Origin: a virus
Virus record (IMG/VR): IMGVR_UViG_3300020613_000006
Location: 1-46,298 of that record
Length of the DNA: 46,298 nucleotides
Direction: 5' to 3' (one strand)
Part shown: one piece after another, positions 23,522 to 31,869 of the stretch
Position numbering within the stretch: the stretch's first letter is position 1
Layout: each line of letters begins with the position of its first letter
Program-made: the position numbers and the translations under genes
Notes under the pieces: generated by a model
Databases searched by the model: none
Seen by the model: only the letters and a program-made list of their open reading frames with translations
What the model was told of the DNA's origin: nothing

Positions 23522-23546
23522 AAAAAAAAGCCCCTGTCACGGGGCT
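23522..23546 (-). terminator. Terminator after the primase-helicase gene
   Basis: GCCCC (23530-23534) and GGGGC (23541-23545) pair around a 6-nt loop, followed on the minus strand by eight T residues. The primase stop codon lies within the hairpin. Confidence 0.88.
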
Positions 23547-25792
23547 GTCATTGCAAGTGCGGTTGTATCACCCTGCGCCGCTGCATAATAGCGCTCCACA
23601 TCCGCCGCACGTTCAAGGTTGGCGTGGATGTGACCCACTTTGATGTAAAGGCGTGGCTTACCGCCATCAATCATTATCACATTGTTCACACGTCCATCCT
23701 TGAGCGCCGGGTGCCAGTCGTATCCCAGACTCATCATGAGGTCACGGCGTTTACCCGGTGGTATCTGACGTTCCGCACGCATTGAGCGCAACAGGTTGTC
23801 CAGTGCCTTACTGCTCACCCATCCACCTGCAAAGCCCTGACGACCTTCATCAATCGCTTCCATAATCTCCTGCTCCACACCACCCAGTGACGCAGTAACT
23901 GCCTCGTGAGTGCTGCTTGTCTCCGGTGCACGTTGGCAATGTGTTGCCGGGTTGAGCGCGTCAGGGATGGCGTAATTCTCCAGATAGTGAGTTACTGCGG
24001 CAAAACCGCCGCCACGCTTGAGCCATTCGTACAGGTTGGGGAAATAATCGCCGTCCATCCCACTGCGCACAATATCAGCATGCTCCTGCTGTGCAGTGTA
24101 GAAAATGGCAAAACGTCGGTCATTAGCGGTCTTGCGCACGGCGTTCTTGTGATTACTGTTGAACATGAAGTTAGCGCACAGCCGGTGCATCACCTGGTCC
24201 TGCTGCATTGCACGTTTAGCCAGGTATTCACCGGTAATCATCGGTTTGAGTATTTCAATCACTTCAAGTTTTTGCTCAGGAACGTAGATATCTTCCACGC
24301 CGATAAATATTTTATCGAACAACCATGCGTTGAATTTTTCGCCAATTTCCTGCGCTGGTGGCATGTGGCTGTAGCGCGACCCGACCGCTTCCATAACACA
24401 CAGTGTGAATAATGTTTTACCATTACCCTCAACACCCTGCAAAAGAGGTGCCCATTTAAATTTAGTGCCTTTGTGTTGTACACATGCTGCCATGTACGCC
24501 AGTAAAATAGCACGGTCATGCTCCACCGGTAACAGTTTAGCCAGATGGGTGAGGAAAGGTGTCACATCACCTGGCGTGCTCGCTACAGTTACCGGTACAT
24601 ATGCGTTAACGTGGCGTAATCCGTCCTCTTCAATAATCGCACCTTGCGGTAAATCCGGACGGAATGTCGAGCGGTCAACCTTCGGGAACATGATGCACTG
24701 ACTCCGTGTGAAGGCTTCAAAGGCAGACTTTGTTGTTTTTTCGTTACTGTCGTCTAACGCGAAGGCGTAACCACCGTACATAACATCGAATTGTTCCGAT
24801 TTCAGCATTTGACCATTTGGGGTTAGTACGCGATGACTGTCTGCCACATACACGCAGCCTTTGAAATGGTCTAATAATTGAGATCCACCAATAAACTGAT
24901 AACCACTGCGGATAATTGGTGTATTAGATTCCACAACCTGAGCAGGGGTCACGAGTTCAATCGGTGCACCGACACTGTAATAGGTTGTAAGAAGTCCGGC
25001 GGCGTTGAGGATGGTGCGCTCCAGATACGACTTATTGGTGAACCACTTATCTCTTTTAAGACCACTCTGTAGCATCAGCGATTTAGTTCTTTCGCAGTTC
25101 CCACCTGTCCACCATAAAAGCCGGGTGGCGAGAGATGAGTCAAGCGATGAACGGTCGTCGTCTTCCGATACCACGCCATTCCATAGGTCTTTGAAAGTGG
25201 CCTTACCGCCAAAAACAACCGAAACCCCCTCCTTAGCCGCACACGCTTTTTCAATGAGTTTCGTATCATCCTCAATCGGGTTACTACCCACCTGTGGTGA
25301 GTTTGTCCATTTCACTGACACCGTGGATTCTTCTTTCGGAAAATAGCGCGCAATTACTGTATTTAGCGCCCCGGTAGCATCGTGTTCCCATGACCCTTGC
25401 GCACTTGAGCCAGTCAAAGCAACAAATCTTTCAGTGTGATAGAGTTCAAGACCAAGCGCTATATTTTTGCAGGAGTGTTCCGGTATGGAAGAGTAGCTAC
25501 CGATGATGTGAAGACCTGTTCCACTTTGTGAAATCTCGACATAGCACCCGGCGAATGCCCGACACAGTTCCATCGCTAGCGGTGACCATTGCCCATCAAC
25601 AAGACAGTGGTCAATATCAATAAAGAAGTATGGGTCATCATTCGTGAACACAAAGCCTACACCATCCCCACCCTTCGCAGCTGCTTCCTCACGTGTCATC
25701 CAGTCATTCGGATTGGTAGTGGAACCGTGAGGACGTTTCACCGTCTTATCTCCGACTTTTACCAAAGAATAAGGAATATATTGTTTTAACAT
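23537..25792 (-). CDS. Primase-helicase: PrimPol (AEP) plus SF3 helicase
   Basis: This 751-residue protein has an N-terminal archaeo-eukaryotic primase-polymerase domain with FIDIDH (57-62), SGTGLHI (90-96) and ELYHTERFVALTG. The C-terminal D5/SF3-like helicase has Walker A GVEGNGKT (453-460) and a FDKIFIGVEDIY segment as probable Walker B. It would prime and unwind phage DNA. The ATG at 25792 (MLKQYIPYSL) has SD AAGG; upstream codons run into the homing endonuclease gene. It is the last gene of the unit that starts at the TetR-like gene. Confidence 0.9.
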   Translation of the reverse strand: MLKQYIPYSLVKVGDKTVKRPHGSTTNPNDWMTREEAAAKGGDGVGFVFTNDDPYFFIDIDHCLVDGQWSPLAMELCRAFAGCYVEISQSGTGLHIIGSYSSIPEHSCKNIALGLELYHTERFVALTGSSAQGSWEHDATGALNTVIARYFPKEESTVSVKWTNSPQVGSNPIEDDTKLIEKACAAKEGVSVVFGGKATFKDLWNGVVSEDDDRSSLDSSLATRLLWWTGGNCERTKSLMLQSGLKRDKWFTNKSYLERTILNAAGLLTTYYSVGAPIELVTPAQVVESNTPIIRSGYQFIGGSQLLDHFKGCVYVADSHRVLTPNGQMLKSEQFDVMYGGYAFALDDSNEKTTKSAFEAFTRSQCIMFPKVDRSTFRPDLPQGAIIEEDGLRHVNAYVPVTVASTPGDVTPFLTHLAKLLPVEHDRAILLAYMAACVQHKGTKFKWAPLLQGVEGNGKTLFTLCVMEAVGSRYSHMPPAQEIGEKFNAWLFDKIFIGVEDIYVPEQKLEVIEILKPMITGEYLAKRAMQQDQVMHRLCANFMFNSNHKNAVRKTANDRRFAIFYTAQQEHADIVRSGMDGDYFPNLYEWLKRGGGFAAVTHYLENYAIPDALNPATHCQRAPETSSTHEAVTASLGGVEQEIMEAIDEGRQGFAGGWVSSKALDNLLRSMRAERQIPPGKRRDLMMSLGYDWHPALKDGRVNNVIMIDGGKPRLYIKVGHIHANLERAADVERYYAAAQGDTTALAMTAP

Positions 25793-26469
25793 TTTAATAA
25801 CCTTAACCAGTGTTGTATCTCTGCTGACCATCGCAACCACTCGGTTGCACCATCAAATCCCATAAAACCAGCCGATTCAAACTCTCTGTGAAACATCTTC
25901 TCTAACTGTGAGGCGGTTTGTCCGTCACATTCTATACGCTCAATGACGGATACGTCAAATGGTGTTACGCGCTTTAAAGCGTGAAAACGTTGCTCGAAAT
26001 TATTTGTTATGCCTATCTTGACATACTGACCGCAGGTAGAACGAAGTGCGTAAAGCGTTCCATTTTTTGAGGGGTTGAAACCATGTTTTGCACACCTCGG
26101 GCAACCTACACCTCTGAGATGATGATTTGGAGTCTGTGTAAAATCTCCATGTTTGGCACAAGTAATTGTGACTTTTATTTTATTGCGAACATATTTTACT
26201 TTTTCATAAGAATACTTATCGTCATAAATTTCACGTGCCTTTTTGATGAATAGATTCGTATTGCTTTTTAATTTTCCTCCGCAATGCTGACAACCCCACC
26301 CCCGTAAGTGACTACTGGGGATTTGTTTAAAATCCCCGTGTTCAGGACAAGTGATAATCAATTGAATCGTACCAACTGTATACACCGATTTGTCATATCG
26401 GTATTTTCCATCATGTACTTTTGTAGCCCTGCTGACAAATTCCTCCGTTGTTAAAGCTTTTCCAGCCAT
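25786..26469 (-). CDS. Homing endonuclease: DUF723 repeats plus GIY-YIG-like domain
   Basis: This 227-residue protein has two DUF723-type zinc-ribbon repeats (CPEHGDFKQ with GCQHCGG; CAKHGDFTQ with GCPRC). A GIY-YIG-like nuclease follows: TLYALRS (138-144), KIGIT (151-155), Arg161 and a C-terminal QLEKMFHREFES with the likely catalytic Glu. It is inserted between the TetR-like gene and the primase-helicase, whose start it overlaps. The ATG at 26469 was chosen; a TTG 6 nt upstream has better SD spacing (AAAGGA, 5 nt). Confidence 0.85.
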   Translation of the reverse strand: MAGKALTTEEFVSRATKVHDGKYRYDKSVYTVGTIQLIITCPEHGDFKQIPSSHLRGWGCQHCGGKLKSNTNLFIKKAREIYDDKYSYEKVKYVRNKIKVTITCAKHGDFTQTPNHHLRGVGCPRCAKHGFNPSKNGTLYALRSTCGQYVKIGITNNFEQRFHALKRVTPFDVSVIERIECDGQTASQLEKMFHREFESAGFMGFDGATEWLRWSAEIQHWLRLLKC

Positions 26470-26484
26470 CGTCAAGACGATCCT

Positions 26485-26766
26485 TTACAAAAGATACTCA
26501 TTCACGGCCTTGACTCGAATCGCACGTGGTGCCGCATTTGCGATTTTGTCACCCAATGCAATCCCTTGTGCGATTATTTCAAGATTTTCTTCTTCTACAG
26601 CCCGTTGCATTACGGCATCACGCAATGCAGACATGACCACCCAGTGATGATTTATACTACCCATGGCTACACCAGCTTCCGCCGCAACACCGTCGCGTGT
26701 AAGAGTACCGAAACCGTCACGTTGTGCCATTGTGTAAGCTACTTCTAAAATAGTATCTTTGCTCAT
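26485..26766 (-). CDS. TetR-type HTH regulator (short)
   Basis: This 93-residue protein starts at 26766 (MSKDTILEVAYTMAQRDGFG). Residues 4-52 match a TetR N-terminal HTH: GTLTRDGVAAEAGVAMGSINHHW, then a short helical tail. The usual ligand-binding domain is missing. Its own promoter overlaps a TTGACGGGATGGTCAA palindrome, a variant of the operator repeated across the window. This makes it the best candidate for the phage-wide regulator, but that link is inference. The longer annotated frame to 26826 would start within the -35 and was rejected. Confidence 0.7.
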   Translation of the reverse strand: MSKDTILEVAYTMAQRDGFGTLTRDGVAAEAGVAMGSINHHWVVMSALRDAVMQRAVEEENLEIIAQGIALGDKIANAAPRAIRVKAVNEYLL

Positions 26767-26797
26767 GATTAAGTCCGTATCTGTTAGTATTGCAGCC

Positions 26798-26826
26798 AGT
26801 ATGACACGCGTTGACGGGATGGTCAA
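26798..26826 (-). promoter_or_regulatory. Operator-promoter 8 (minus strand), at the TetR-like gene
   Basis: The palindrome TTGACGGGATGGTCAA is at 26811-26826. On the minus strand the -35 is TTGACC and CATACT (26803-26798) follows after 17 bp. It overlaps the end of the methyltransferase gene and drives the TetR-like gene, endonuclease and primase. Confidence 0.7.
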
Positions 26827-27479
26827 CTACTCAGTATGCGACCACAAGCAATACCATAGTATGTGGGGTCCATTTCAATACCTATAAATTTGCGGTTTGT
26901 ATTGCGACACGCAACACCGGTAGTACCGCTGCCCATCGTATTATCCAGTACAGTGTCGCCTTCGTTACTCGATGCAATAATCAACCGCTCAATTAGTTTG
27001 ACAGGTTTCTCTGTGGGATGTATTTTCGCTCTTCCGGATGGTGCTTGCCATAACGCCTTTTGACAATGTTCGTTGAAAGTGGATTTTGGTTTTCGAGCAA
27101 ACACACAAAATTCAAGTCCACTTACCCAAAGTTTTGTACCATTCATTGGACTGGGGTTAGTCTTTTCCCATACCCCGACGCGGGTAGTTAAACCAATGTT
27201 TTTAAAATTTTCTACCAGCGTGCTGATTTGCATAGTTCCACAGAAAATATAAAAAGAACCACTGCAAACTCTGTTCAGTTCGTTTGTCATTTCAATCAGG
27301 TCAATGTTACATGTGTCGGCATTCCCTCTGTCAAGCAGTCTCAAACCCGAACTTTTTTGAGAAACTTCACCATAAGGAATGTCACACAAAACCATATCAA
27401 TACCACCGTCTGGAATCTCCCTCATACGTTCCAGACAATCGCCAAACATTAGCCACGTATTCTCTGTTTTAATATCCAT
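26823..27479 (-). CDS. DNA methyltransferase (N6/N4 type), copy 1
   Basis: This 218-residue protein has the beta-class order: motif IV DIPYG (near residue 33) first, and the SAM-binding motif I DNTMGSGTTGVAC near the C-terminus, with HPTEKPVKLIERL between. It transfers a methyl group to adenine N6 or cytosine N4 in DNA, probably to evade host restriction. Both ends are nearly identical to copy 2 (27952-28662), while the middle, including the target region, is unrelated. The ATG overlaps the VRR-NUC stop (TGATG). Confidence 0.9.
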   Translation of the reverse strand: MDIKTENTWLMFGDCLERMREIPDGGIDMVLCDIPYGEVSQKSSGLRLLDRGNADTCNIDLIEMTNELNRVCSGSFYIFCGTMQISTLVENFKNIGLTTRVGVWEKTNPSPMNGTKLWVSGLEFCVFARKPKSTFNEHCQKALWQAPSGRAKIHPTEKPVKLIERLIIASSNEGDTVLDNTMGSGTTGVACRNTNRKFIGIEMDPTYYGIACGRILSS

Positions 27480-27955
27480 CACAAATCTCCCTCACCATTC
27501 CAGAATTTAAAATCACCACCCAGCCCGATAACCAGTGTACCAAATGCAAGCTGCGCCTCTTCGTGTTCCGTCCCTTTGTACTTCCACCCTGCTTTTTTAA
27601 TCTCACGCGCCACAAACTGACCAATGGTTGACCCAACCATATCGGGCGTGATAACCACGGGGCGGATGCCGATGAGGTCGCTCGACTTGATACGTTTGTT
27701 CATCGCCGGGGAGTCGTTGCAGATACCGTAACGTACCGGTACACCGCGCTCATCTTTCAGGACACCCACATTATTGCGAAAAAGTCGCCAGCCCATCTTA
27801 CTTGCCAGCAGTCGCGCCTCATCCTGTACACGCGCCTCGGGTGTATCTTTGGTTGAGCGTGGGACATCCAGCCCCACAATGTCCACAAGGTCAGCCAGCG
27901 CCTCAGCCGTGATACCGTGCTTACGTTGCCATTCGAGAAGTGTTGGGGTTGTCAT
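27479..27955 (-). CDS. VRR-NUC domain nuclease
   Basis: This 158-residue protein carries a PD-(D/E)XK VRR-NUC pattern: SSDLIGIRPVV with the likely Asp93, then FVAREIKKAG with Glu118 and Lys120, and Gln135 in EEAQLAFG. Stand-alone phage VRR-NUC proteins are thought to act on branched DNA during replication or recombination. The start at 27955 has SD GGGAG and overlaps the end of methyltransferase copy 2. It is sandwiched between the two methyltransferases. Confidence 0.8.
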   Translation of the reverse strand: MTTPTLLEWQRKHGITAEALADLVDIVGLDVPRSTKDTPEARVQDEARLLASKMGWRLFRNNVGVLKDERGVPVRYGICNDSPAMNKRIKSSDLIGIRPVVITPDMVGSTIGQFVAREIKKAGWKYKGTEHEEAQLAFGTLVIGLGGDFKFWNGEGDL

Positions 27956-28662
27956 AAAATTCTCCCACATGCGATACCGTAATAAGTTGGGTCCATTTCA
28001 ATGCCGATGAATTTGCGATTTGTGTTCTTACACGCTACACCGGTGGTGCCGCTACCCATAGTATTGTCGAGCACCGTGTCACCTTCATTAGTGTAAGTTT
28101 TAACTAAGTATTCCATAAGTTCTACGGGTTTTTGCGTGGGGTGAACGGTTTTGCCTTCGCTTGGTATCGCAATGATTGAGCGCGGGTAGTTCTCAAATTC
28201 CTGAATCGCATCCTTGTCTGATTTGCCGTAGTTCGTACCGTTGCTTCTACCCTTTCTGATGGTTGGAACTGCTTTCCTTACCAGTCCCTGTGGGTTGTAC
28301 ACTGGTAGTGACTTGTAAAAAACGAGGATATTTTCATGATTTTTCATCGGCTGAACCTTTGCGTTCAAGTGGCCTGTTGCTTTCGTCTTTTGCCAGATCC
28401 ACTCATATCGAAGCATGTCGATATTTGATGCGCCAAGAACCTTGTCGAATGGTGACTGCGCAGTGAGCACGATAGCGCCACGGGAAATGCGCTTGTACTC
28501 GGCCCATATCGATGGCAGTTCTATGACACTATCCCACTTATTCCGTGTAGTACCATACGGTAAATCACACAAAATCAAATCTACACTACCATCCGGTATT
28601 TCTTTCATGCGCTCCAGACAATCACCAAACATTAACCATGTGTTCTCTGTTTTAATATCCAT
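27952..28662 (-). CDS. DNA methyltransferase (N6/N4 type), copy 2
   Basis: This 236-residue paralog of the downstream methyltransferase shares the first 19 residues almost exactly (MDIKTENTWLMFGDCLERM). The C-terminal block also matches (EGDTVLDNTMGSGTTGVAC, then IGIEMDPTYYGIACGRIL). Motif IV is DLPYG. The central region (about residues 40-175) differs, with WIWQKTKATGHLNAKVQP, so it probably recognises another site. The start overlaps the helicase stop (TAATG). An intragenic operator-promoter inside the helicase gene may give it its own transcript. Confidence 0.9.
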   Translation of the reverse strand: MDIKTENTWLMFGDCLERMKEIPDGSVDLILCDLPYGTTRNKWDSVIELPSIWAEYKRISRGAIVLTAQSPFDKVLGASNIDMLRYEWIWQKTKATGHLNAKVQPMKNHENILVFYKSLPVYNPQGLVRKAVPTIRKGRSNGTNYGKSDKDAIQEFENYPRSIIAIPSEGKTVHPTQKPVELMEYLVKTYTNEGDTVLDNTMGSGTTGVACKNTNRKFIGIEMDPTYYGIACGRIL

Positions 28663-30398
28663 TATAACCCAATCCTCTCTCTTAATTTATCCGCATCAGC
28701 CGCTTTGAGCGCCTGTGCCTCGATCCAACTAATTCCAAACGAAAGATAAAATTTGCGAAATATTTCACTGTCGCTCAGACCTTCCGCACGGCGATACCCG
28801 GCCCATGTGGCTAATGATAGGTCAAGTTTGACGAGCGCGTCAAGGCGGTTTTCATGTAATTTAACGTTTCTCTTCACAGCGTGAGGTGGTAAACCGTGAC
28901 CAATCATTTTATCTCGGTACTGATTGACGTCCTCACGTGCGCCAATAACTTCACCCTGTAGCTGCGCCAGTACAGCGGGGTCAAGCTCGTTTAAATCCCC
29001 GTCCACCCATTCTACATTGCTGCGCTGTCCTGCTGCTGGTTGCGGTATTGGTTCACCACAGTAAGGGCACGCTTTGAGGTAACGTTCATACGTGCTGGTA
29101 CAGGCAACACAGGAACGTACTGCTGACTTCTCACTTTTACCACCTGACTTCTCACGCCGGTCAAGTGTCCACTCCCGGTGACACAGTTCAATTTTTGTTC
29201 CTTCCGGGTGGTCAACAATCACAGCGTGACGTTCAATATTGCCCACGTGGTCAACATAACGCCCAAAATCCTTACCGCCTTTCAGACGCAACATGCGTCC
29301 TGCACGCTGCACAAACCGTCCGAAAGATTCCGTGGCTGATACATCCTGTACCGCCTCAATCGCGGGGCAGTCAAAGCCTTCATCGAAAATGGCCACTGAT
29401 GTCAGTACGAGGTATTCACGGTTTTTAAATTTACGCACGGCATTGATACGTTCAGCATCCGGCATTGCACCGTGTACACACTTTGCTGGGATGTCCGCAT
29501 CGTTGTACTGCTTTTCCAGCTCTGTGGCGGTCGCCACATCGGGTGCAAATACGACCGTCAGCATACCGTTAAGCAGTTTCTGGTATGTGCGCACCACGTC
29601 ACCCACAATTTGTTTTTCATCATGTGCGACAAGACTGGACTCATTGACCGCTTTACTTACCTCTGATGCAACGAAATCACCAGTCGTCTGACTGACCTTT
29701 TTAATAGCGTCACGACGGAAAGAACTGGGCGGCGCATAAAGCTTATAATCGGTCAGGTAGCCCATATTAATCAGGTCACGCATGGATGGGCCGACAAACA
29801 TTTTGTCAAACACGCCGTCAGCGTGTGAACCCAGCCCGCAACCGTCCGCACGTGATGGCGTGGCAGTCACACCCAGCCCACGCGCATTACGGAACATATT
29901 GACTGCTTTGCCCCATTTATTATCTTGCAGCACATGGTGCGCTTCGTCCATGACCCATAATTTTACAGTAGGTAGCCAGTTAGCAAGCTGGTCGCCGCGA
30001 CGCACAAGGGTGTCAACACCGGCGACAGCATGACGACTGTTCGGGTCATAATAACTGTGACCCACTTCTTCCATGTGCAGCCGGACAATCATCTTCACAA
30101 CATTTGTCGGACCAATGATACGGTGACGCACTTTATTACGCGCCAGTGCAAGACTAATCTGACTGACCAGTTCCTGACGGTGTGCAACAGCACAGGTTGC
30201 CCCGGCGACGTCCGCAATCACCGACGAGAAGAAAACTGTCTTACCTGCACCAGTCGGCAACACCGCCAGCGCATTACTGTGCGGGTGGTCATTCCAGTGG
30301 TTGTAAATATTATTTTTAAGTTCCTGCTGATACGGTCGTAACTTTGGACGTGTTGCATCACTGACCGCATCAGCAACGGGTGATAGTACAGGTGTCAT
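28662..30398 (-). CDS. SF2 DEAH helicase with C-terminal zinc ribbon
   Basis: This 578-residue protein has Walker A LPTGAGKT (47-54), DEAH (151-154), GVTATP (176-181) and a helicase C domain with the arginine-finger motif QRAGRMLR. A CVACTSTYERYLKACPYC zinc ribbon follows. It resembles phage Rad25/UvsW-like DNA helicases acting in replication or recombination. The start at 30398 (MTPVLSPVADAV) has SD GGGAG 5-6 nt upstream and overlaps the preceding small gene. A perfect operator palindrome lies inside it at 28828-28843. Confidence 0.9.
   Translation of the reverse strand: MTPVLSPVADAVSDATRPKLRPYQQELKNNIYNHWNDHPHSNALAVLPTGAGKTVFFSSVIADVAGATCAVAHRQELVSQISLALARNKVRHRIIGPTNVVKMIVRLHMEEVGHSYYDPNSRHAVAGVDTLVRRGDQLANWLPTVKLWVMDEAHHVLQDNKWGKAVNMFRNARGLGVTATPSRADGCGLGSHADGVFDKMFVGPSMRDLINMGYLTDYKLYAPPSSFRRDAIKKVSQTTGDFVASEVSKAVNESSLVAHDEKQIVGDVVRTYQKLLNGMLTVVFAPDVATATELEKQYNDADIPAKCVHGAMPDAERINAVRKFKNREYLVLTSVAIFDEGFDCPAIEAVQDVSATESFGRFVQRAGRMLRLKGGKDFGRYVDHVGNIERHAVIVDHPEGTKIELCHREWTLDRREKSGGKSEKSAVRSCVACTSTYERYLKACPYCGEPIPQPAAGQRSNVEWVDGDLNELDPAVLAQLQGEVIGAREDVNQYRDKMIGHGLPPHAVKRNVKLHENRLDALVKLDLSLATWAGYRRAEGLSDSEIFRKFYLSFGISWIEAQALKAADADKLRERIGL
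28814..28843 (-). promoter_or_regulatory. Intragenic operator-promoter 9 (minus strand)
   Basis: TTGACGAGCGCGTCAA at 28828-28843 is identical to the operator at 45801. On the minus strand TATCAT (28819-28814) follows the -35 after 18 bp. It lies about 165 bp before the end of the helicase gene and could drive the methyltransferases and VRR-NUC gene. Confidence 0.55.
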
Positions 30399-30568
30399 CA
30401 CAACTCCCACACTTTGCGCACGTTGTTCGACTCGACCATGCGTGCTTTTCTGATTAATTTACGTGCCACATACATTGGTATCTGCACATCGTCGAGGAAC
30501 CATTTGTCCTTCTTACTGACCGAGTTGTACCAGCCGTAAGAGGGCCGGAGCAGTTGTTTAATTTTCAT
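30398..30568 (-). CDS. Hypothetical protein, 56 aa
   Basis: MKIKQLLRPSYGWYNSVSKK is basic and ends with VARKLIRKARMVESNNVRK. It starts in an ATGA overlap with the zinc-ribbon gene and ends in a 1-nt overlap with the helicase ATG. Both junctions are typical of coupled phage genes and support its reality despite its length. Function is unknown. Confidence 0.6.
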   Translation of the reverse strand: MKIKQLLRPSYGWYNSVSKKDKWFLDDVQIPMYVARKLIRKARMVESNNVRKVWEL

Positions 30569-30738
30569 AAGGGTTTCTCCAGCCAGCTCTTGACGTAATC
30601 GTTATCTATACAAAGTGAACAATGTGGGCAAATGGTAATATTGTATTCTCGACCGTCCTCTTTGAATTTACGACTCATGGGGATGGGGCGCTCACAGAGC
30701 GGGCACTCAATCATACGGATTTTACGTTTCTTATTCAT
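30565..30738 (-). CDS. Small zinc-ribbon protein, 57 aa
   Basis: MNKKRKIRMIECPLCERPIP and ICPHCSLCIDND supply two CxxC pairs for a zinc ribbon. The start at 30738 is preceded by GGAG and GAGAG; the longer frame to 30774 would begin inside operator 10. It may bind DNA or a protein partner of the helicase, whose unit it heads. Confidence 0.65.
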   Translation of the reverse strand: MNKKRKIRMIECPLCERPIPMSRKFKEDGREYNITICPHCSLCIDNDYVKSWLEKPL

Positions 30739-30758
30739 CTCTCTACTCTCCATTGTTG

Positions 30759-30774
30759 TTGACGCTCCCGTCAT
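30759..30774 (-). promoter_or_regulatory. Operator 10 (helicase unit)
   Basis: The palindrome TTGACGCTCCCGTCAT lies just upstream of the zinc-ribbon gene. No good -10 follows it on the minus strand. A TTGACA-16-CACAAT promoter (minus strand, about 30800-30773) ends at it, so it may block from the start-site side. Confidence 0.5.
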
Positions 30775-30815
30775 TGTGCATCACCACCCACCCCGTGTCA
30801 AATTTAAAATTAGTG

Positions 30816-30844
30816 TTGACGAGTGCGTCAGATTGGTATAGAGT
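30816..30844 (+). promoter_or_regulatory. Operator-promoter 11
   Basis: TTGACGAGTGCGTCAG is at 30816-30831, with a 17-bp spacer and TAGAGT at 30839-30844. It drives the plus gene at 30876 and is divergent from operator 10, 42 bp away. Confidence 0.8.
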
Positions 30845-30875
30845 TCACCACATCGACAACAACGGAGAGTATGTA

Positions 30876-31799
30876 ATGACCAACCTTATCACCTTAACCA
30901 TCCCGAACGACGACCACATTGCGCTGCGTGCGTTTGGTAAAGCACTGGAAGAAATGGCACTGGCGCACGGTGTACCGCTCCAGCTTAAAATCAACGAAGA
31001 GGCATTGAGTAAAGCGCTGGATGAATTGCAACAAGCCGCGCCGCGTATGATGGAAGAATTGCGCTGCGAGGGTGAAGAGTTGCAGGGTAAGCGCAAAGAG
31101 CCGGAAGTTGACACGACCACGCTACAGGTTGAATCGCTTGGCGCAACGCACATCATTACCGAACGGAAATTAGTCGGCGACCCTATCCCACTGGGTGACG
31201 GTAATTTCTCACAAGGATACATTGCCACGGTCGAGGAAATTGCTGACCCTGTTGACTCAACCGGCACACCGTGGGACGAGCGTATCCACTCTGCCAGTAA
31301 AGCACTCAACTCCGACGGTACGTGGCGTCTGCGTCGTAAGCCGAAGGACATGGATGAGGCAGAGTGGTTGGCATTGGTTGAGTCGGTTAAGGCTGAGTTG
31401 ACTTACCGTGAGCAGATGAAAGAGGAGACTGAACAGTCTTTTGACATCGAGCAGCAACCGGTGAACCTCGACCATGTGTCTATGAATGACATCCCTGAAC
31501 CACCTGTAACACCGCCGGGCGATGATTTCCACACTGACGCTGGCGTGGTGACTGAGCAGACTGTTGCGGGTATTCCACCCATCCCTGTACCACCGCCGGT
31601 AGTTGTTGCACCACCTGTACCGGTGTACGACTTCCCCGGTCTGATGAAATTCCTCACGGAAAGACATGGGCGTATTACTGTGGAACAGGTTAACGCACTG
31701 CTCGCCGTTGATGGTCTGGCTGCACTGACTGACCTGAACGCCCACCCGGATAAAATCGGTCCGTTCGTGGCACGTGTTAAAGCGCATTTGGGGGAGTGA
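30876..31799 (+). CDS. Phage protein with PWDERIH motif and Pro-rich linker
   Basis: This 307-residue protein starts at 30876 (MTNLITLTIPNDDHIALRAF). It has an N-terminal helical region, the motif TGTPWDERIHSASK followed by DGTWRLRRKP (about 130-155), a Pro-rich linker (PPIPVPPPVVVAPPVPV) and a small C-terminal domain. The same PWDERIH motif is at the C-terminus of the DNA polymerase in this window. It may be a replisome interaction module, but this is inference. SD GGAG precedes the start. A terminator follows the gene. Confidence 0.65.
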   Translation: MTNLITLTIPNDDHIALRAFGKALEEMALAHGVPLQLKINEEALSKALDELQQAAPRMMEELRCEGEELQGKRKEPEVDTTTLQVESLGATHIITERKLVGDPIPLGDGNFSQGYIATVEEIADPVDSTGTPWDERIHSASKALNSDGTWRLRRKPKDMDEAEWLALVESVKAELTYREQMKEETEQSFDIEQQPVNLDHVSMNDIPEPPVTPPGDDFHTDAGVVTEQTVAGIPPIPVPPPVVVAPPVPVYDFPGLMKFLTERHGRITVEQVNALLAVDGLAALTDLNAHPDKIGPFVARVKAHLGE

Positions 31800-31805
31800 T
31801 TACAT

Positions 31806-31831
31806 GTCCCGGCGCAAGTCGGGATTTTTTT
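31806..31831 (+). terminator. Terminator after the PWDERIH gene
   Basis: TCCCG (31807-31811) pairs with CGGGA (31820-31824) around an 8-nt loop, followed by seven T residues. Confidence 0.8.
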
Positions 31832-31840
31832 AATTTAATG

Positions 31841-31869
31841 TTGACGAGTCCGTCAATGGGGAGTATAGT
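31841..31869 (+). promoter_or_regulatory. Operator-promoter 12
   Basis: The perfect palindrome TTGACGAGTCCGTCAA is at 31841-31856, with a 17-bp spacer and TATAGT at 31864-31869. It drives the unit with the DUF2800 gene. Confidence 0.82.

Noticed and set aside
30753-30875. Long N-terminal extension of the PWDERIH protein
   Set aside because: The extension would contain both operators 10 and 11 and their promoters; the ATG at 30876 has a proper SD.
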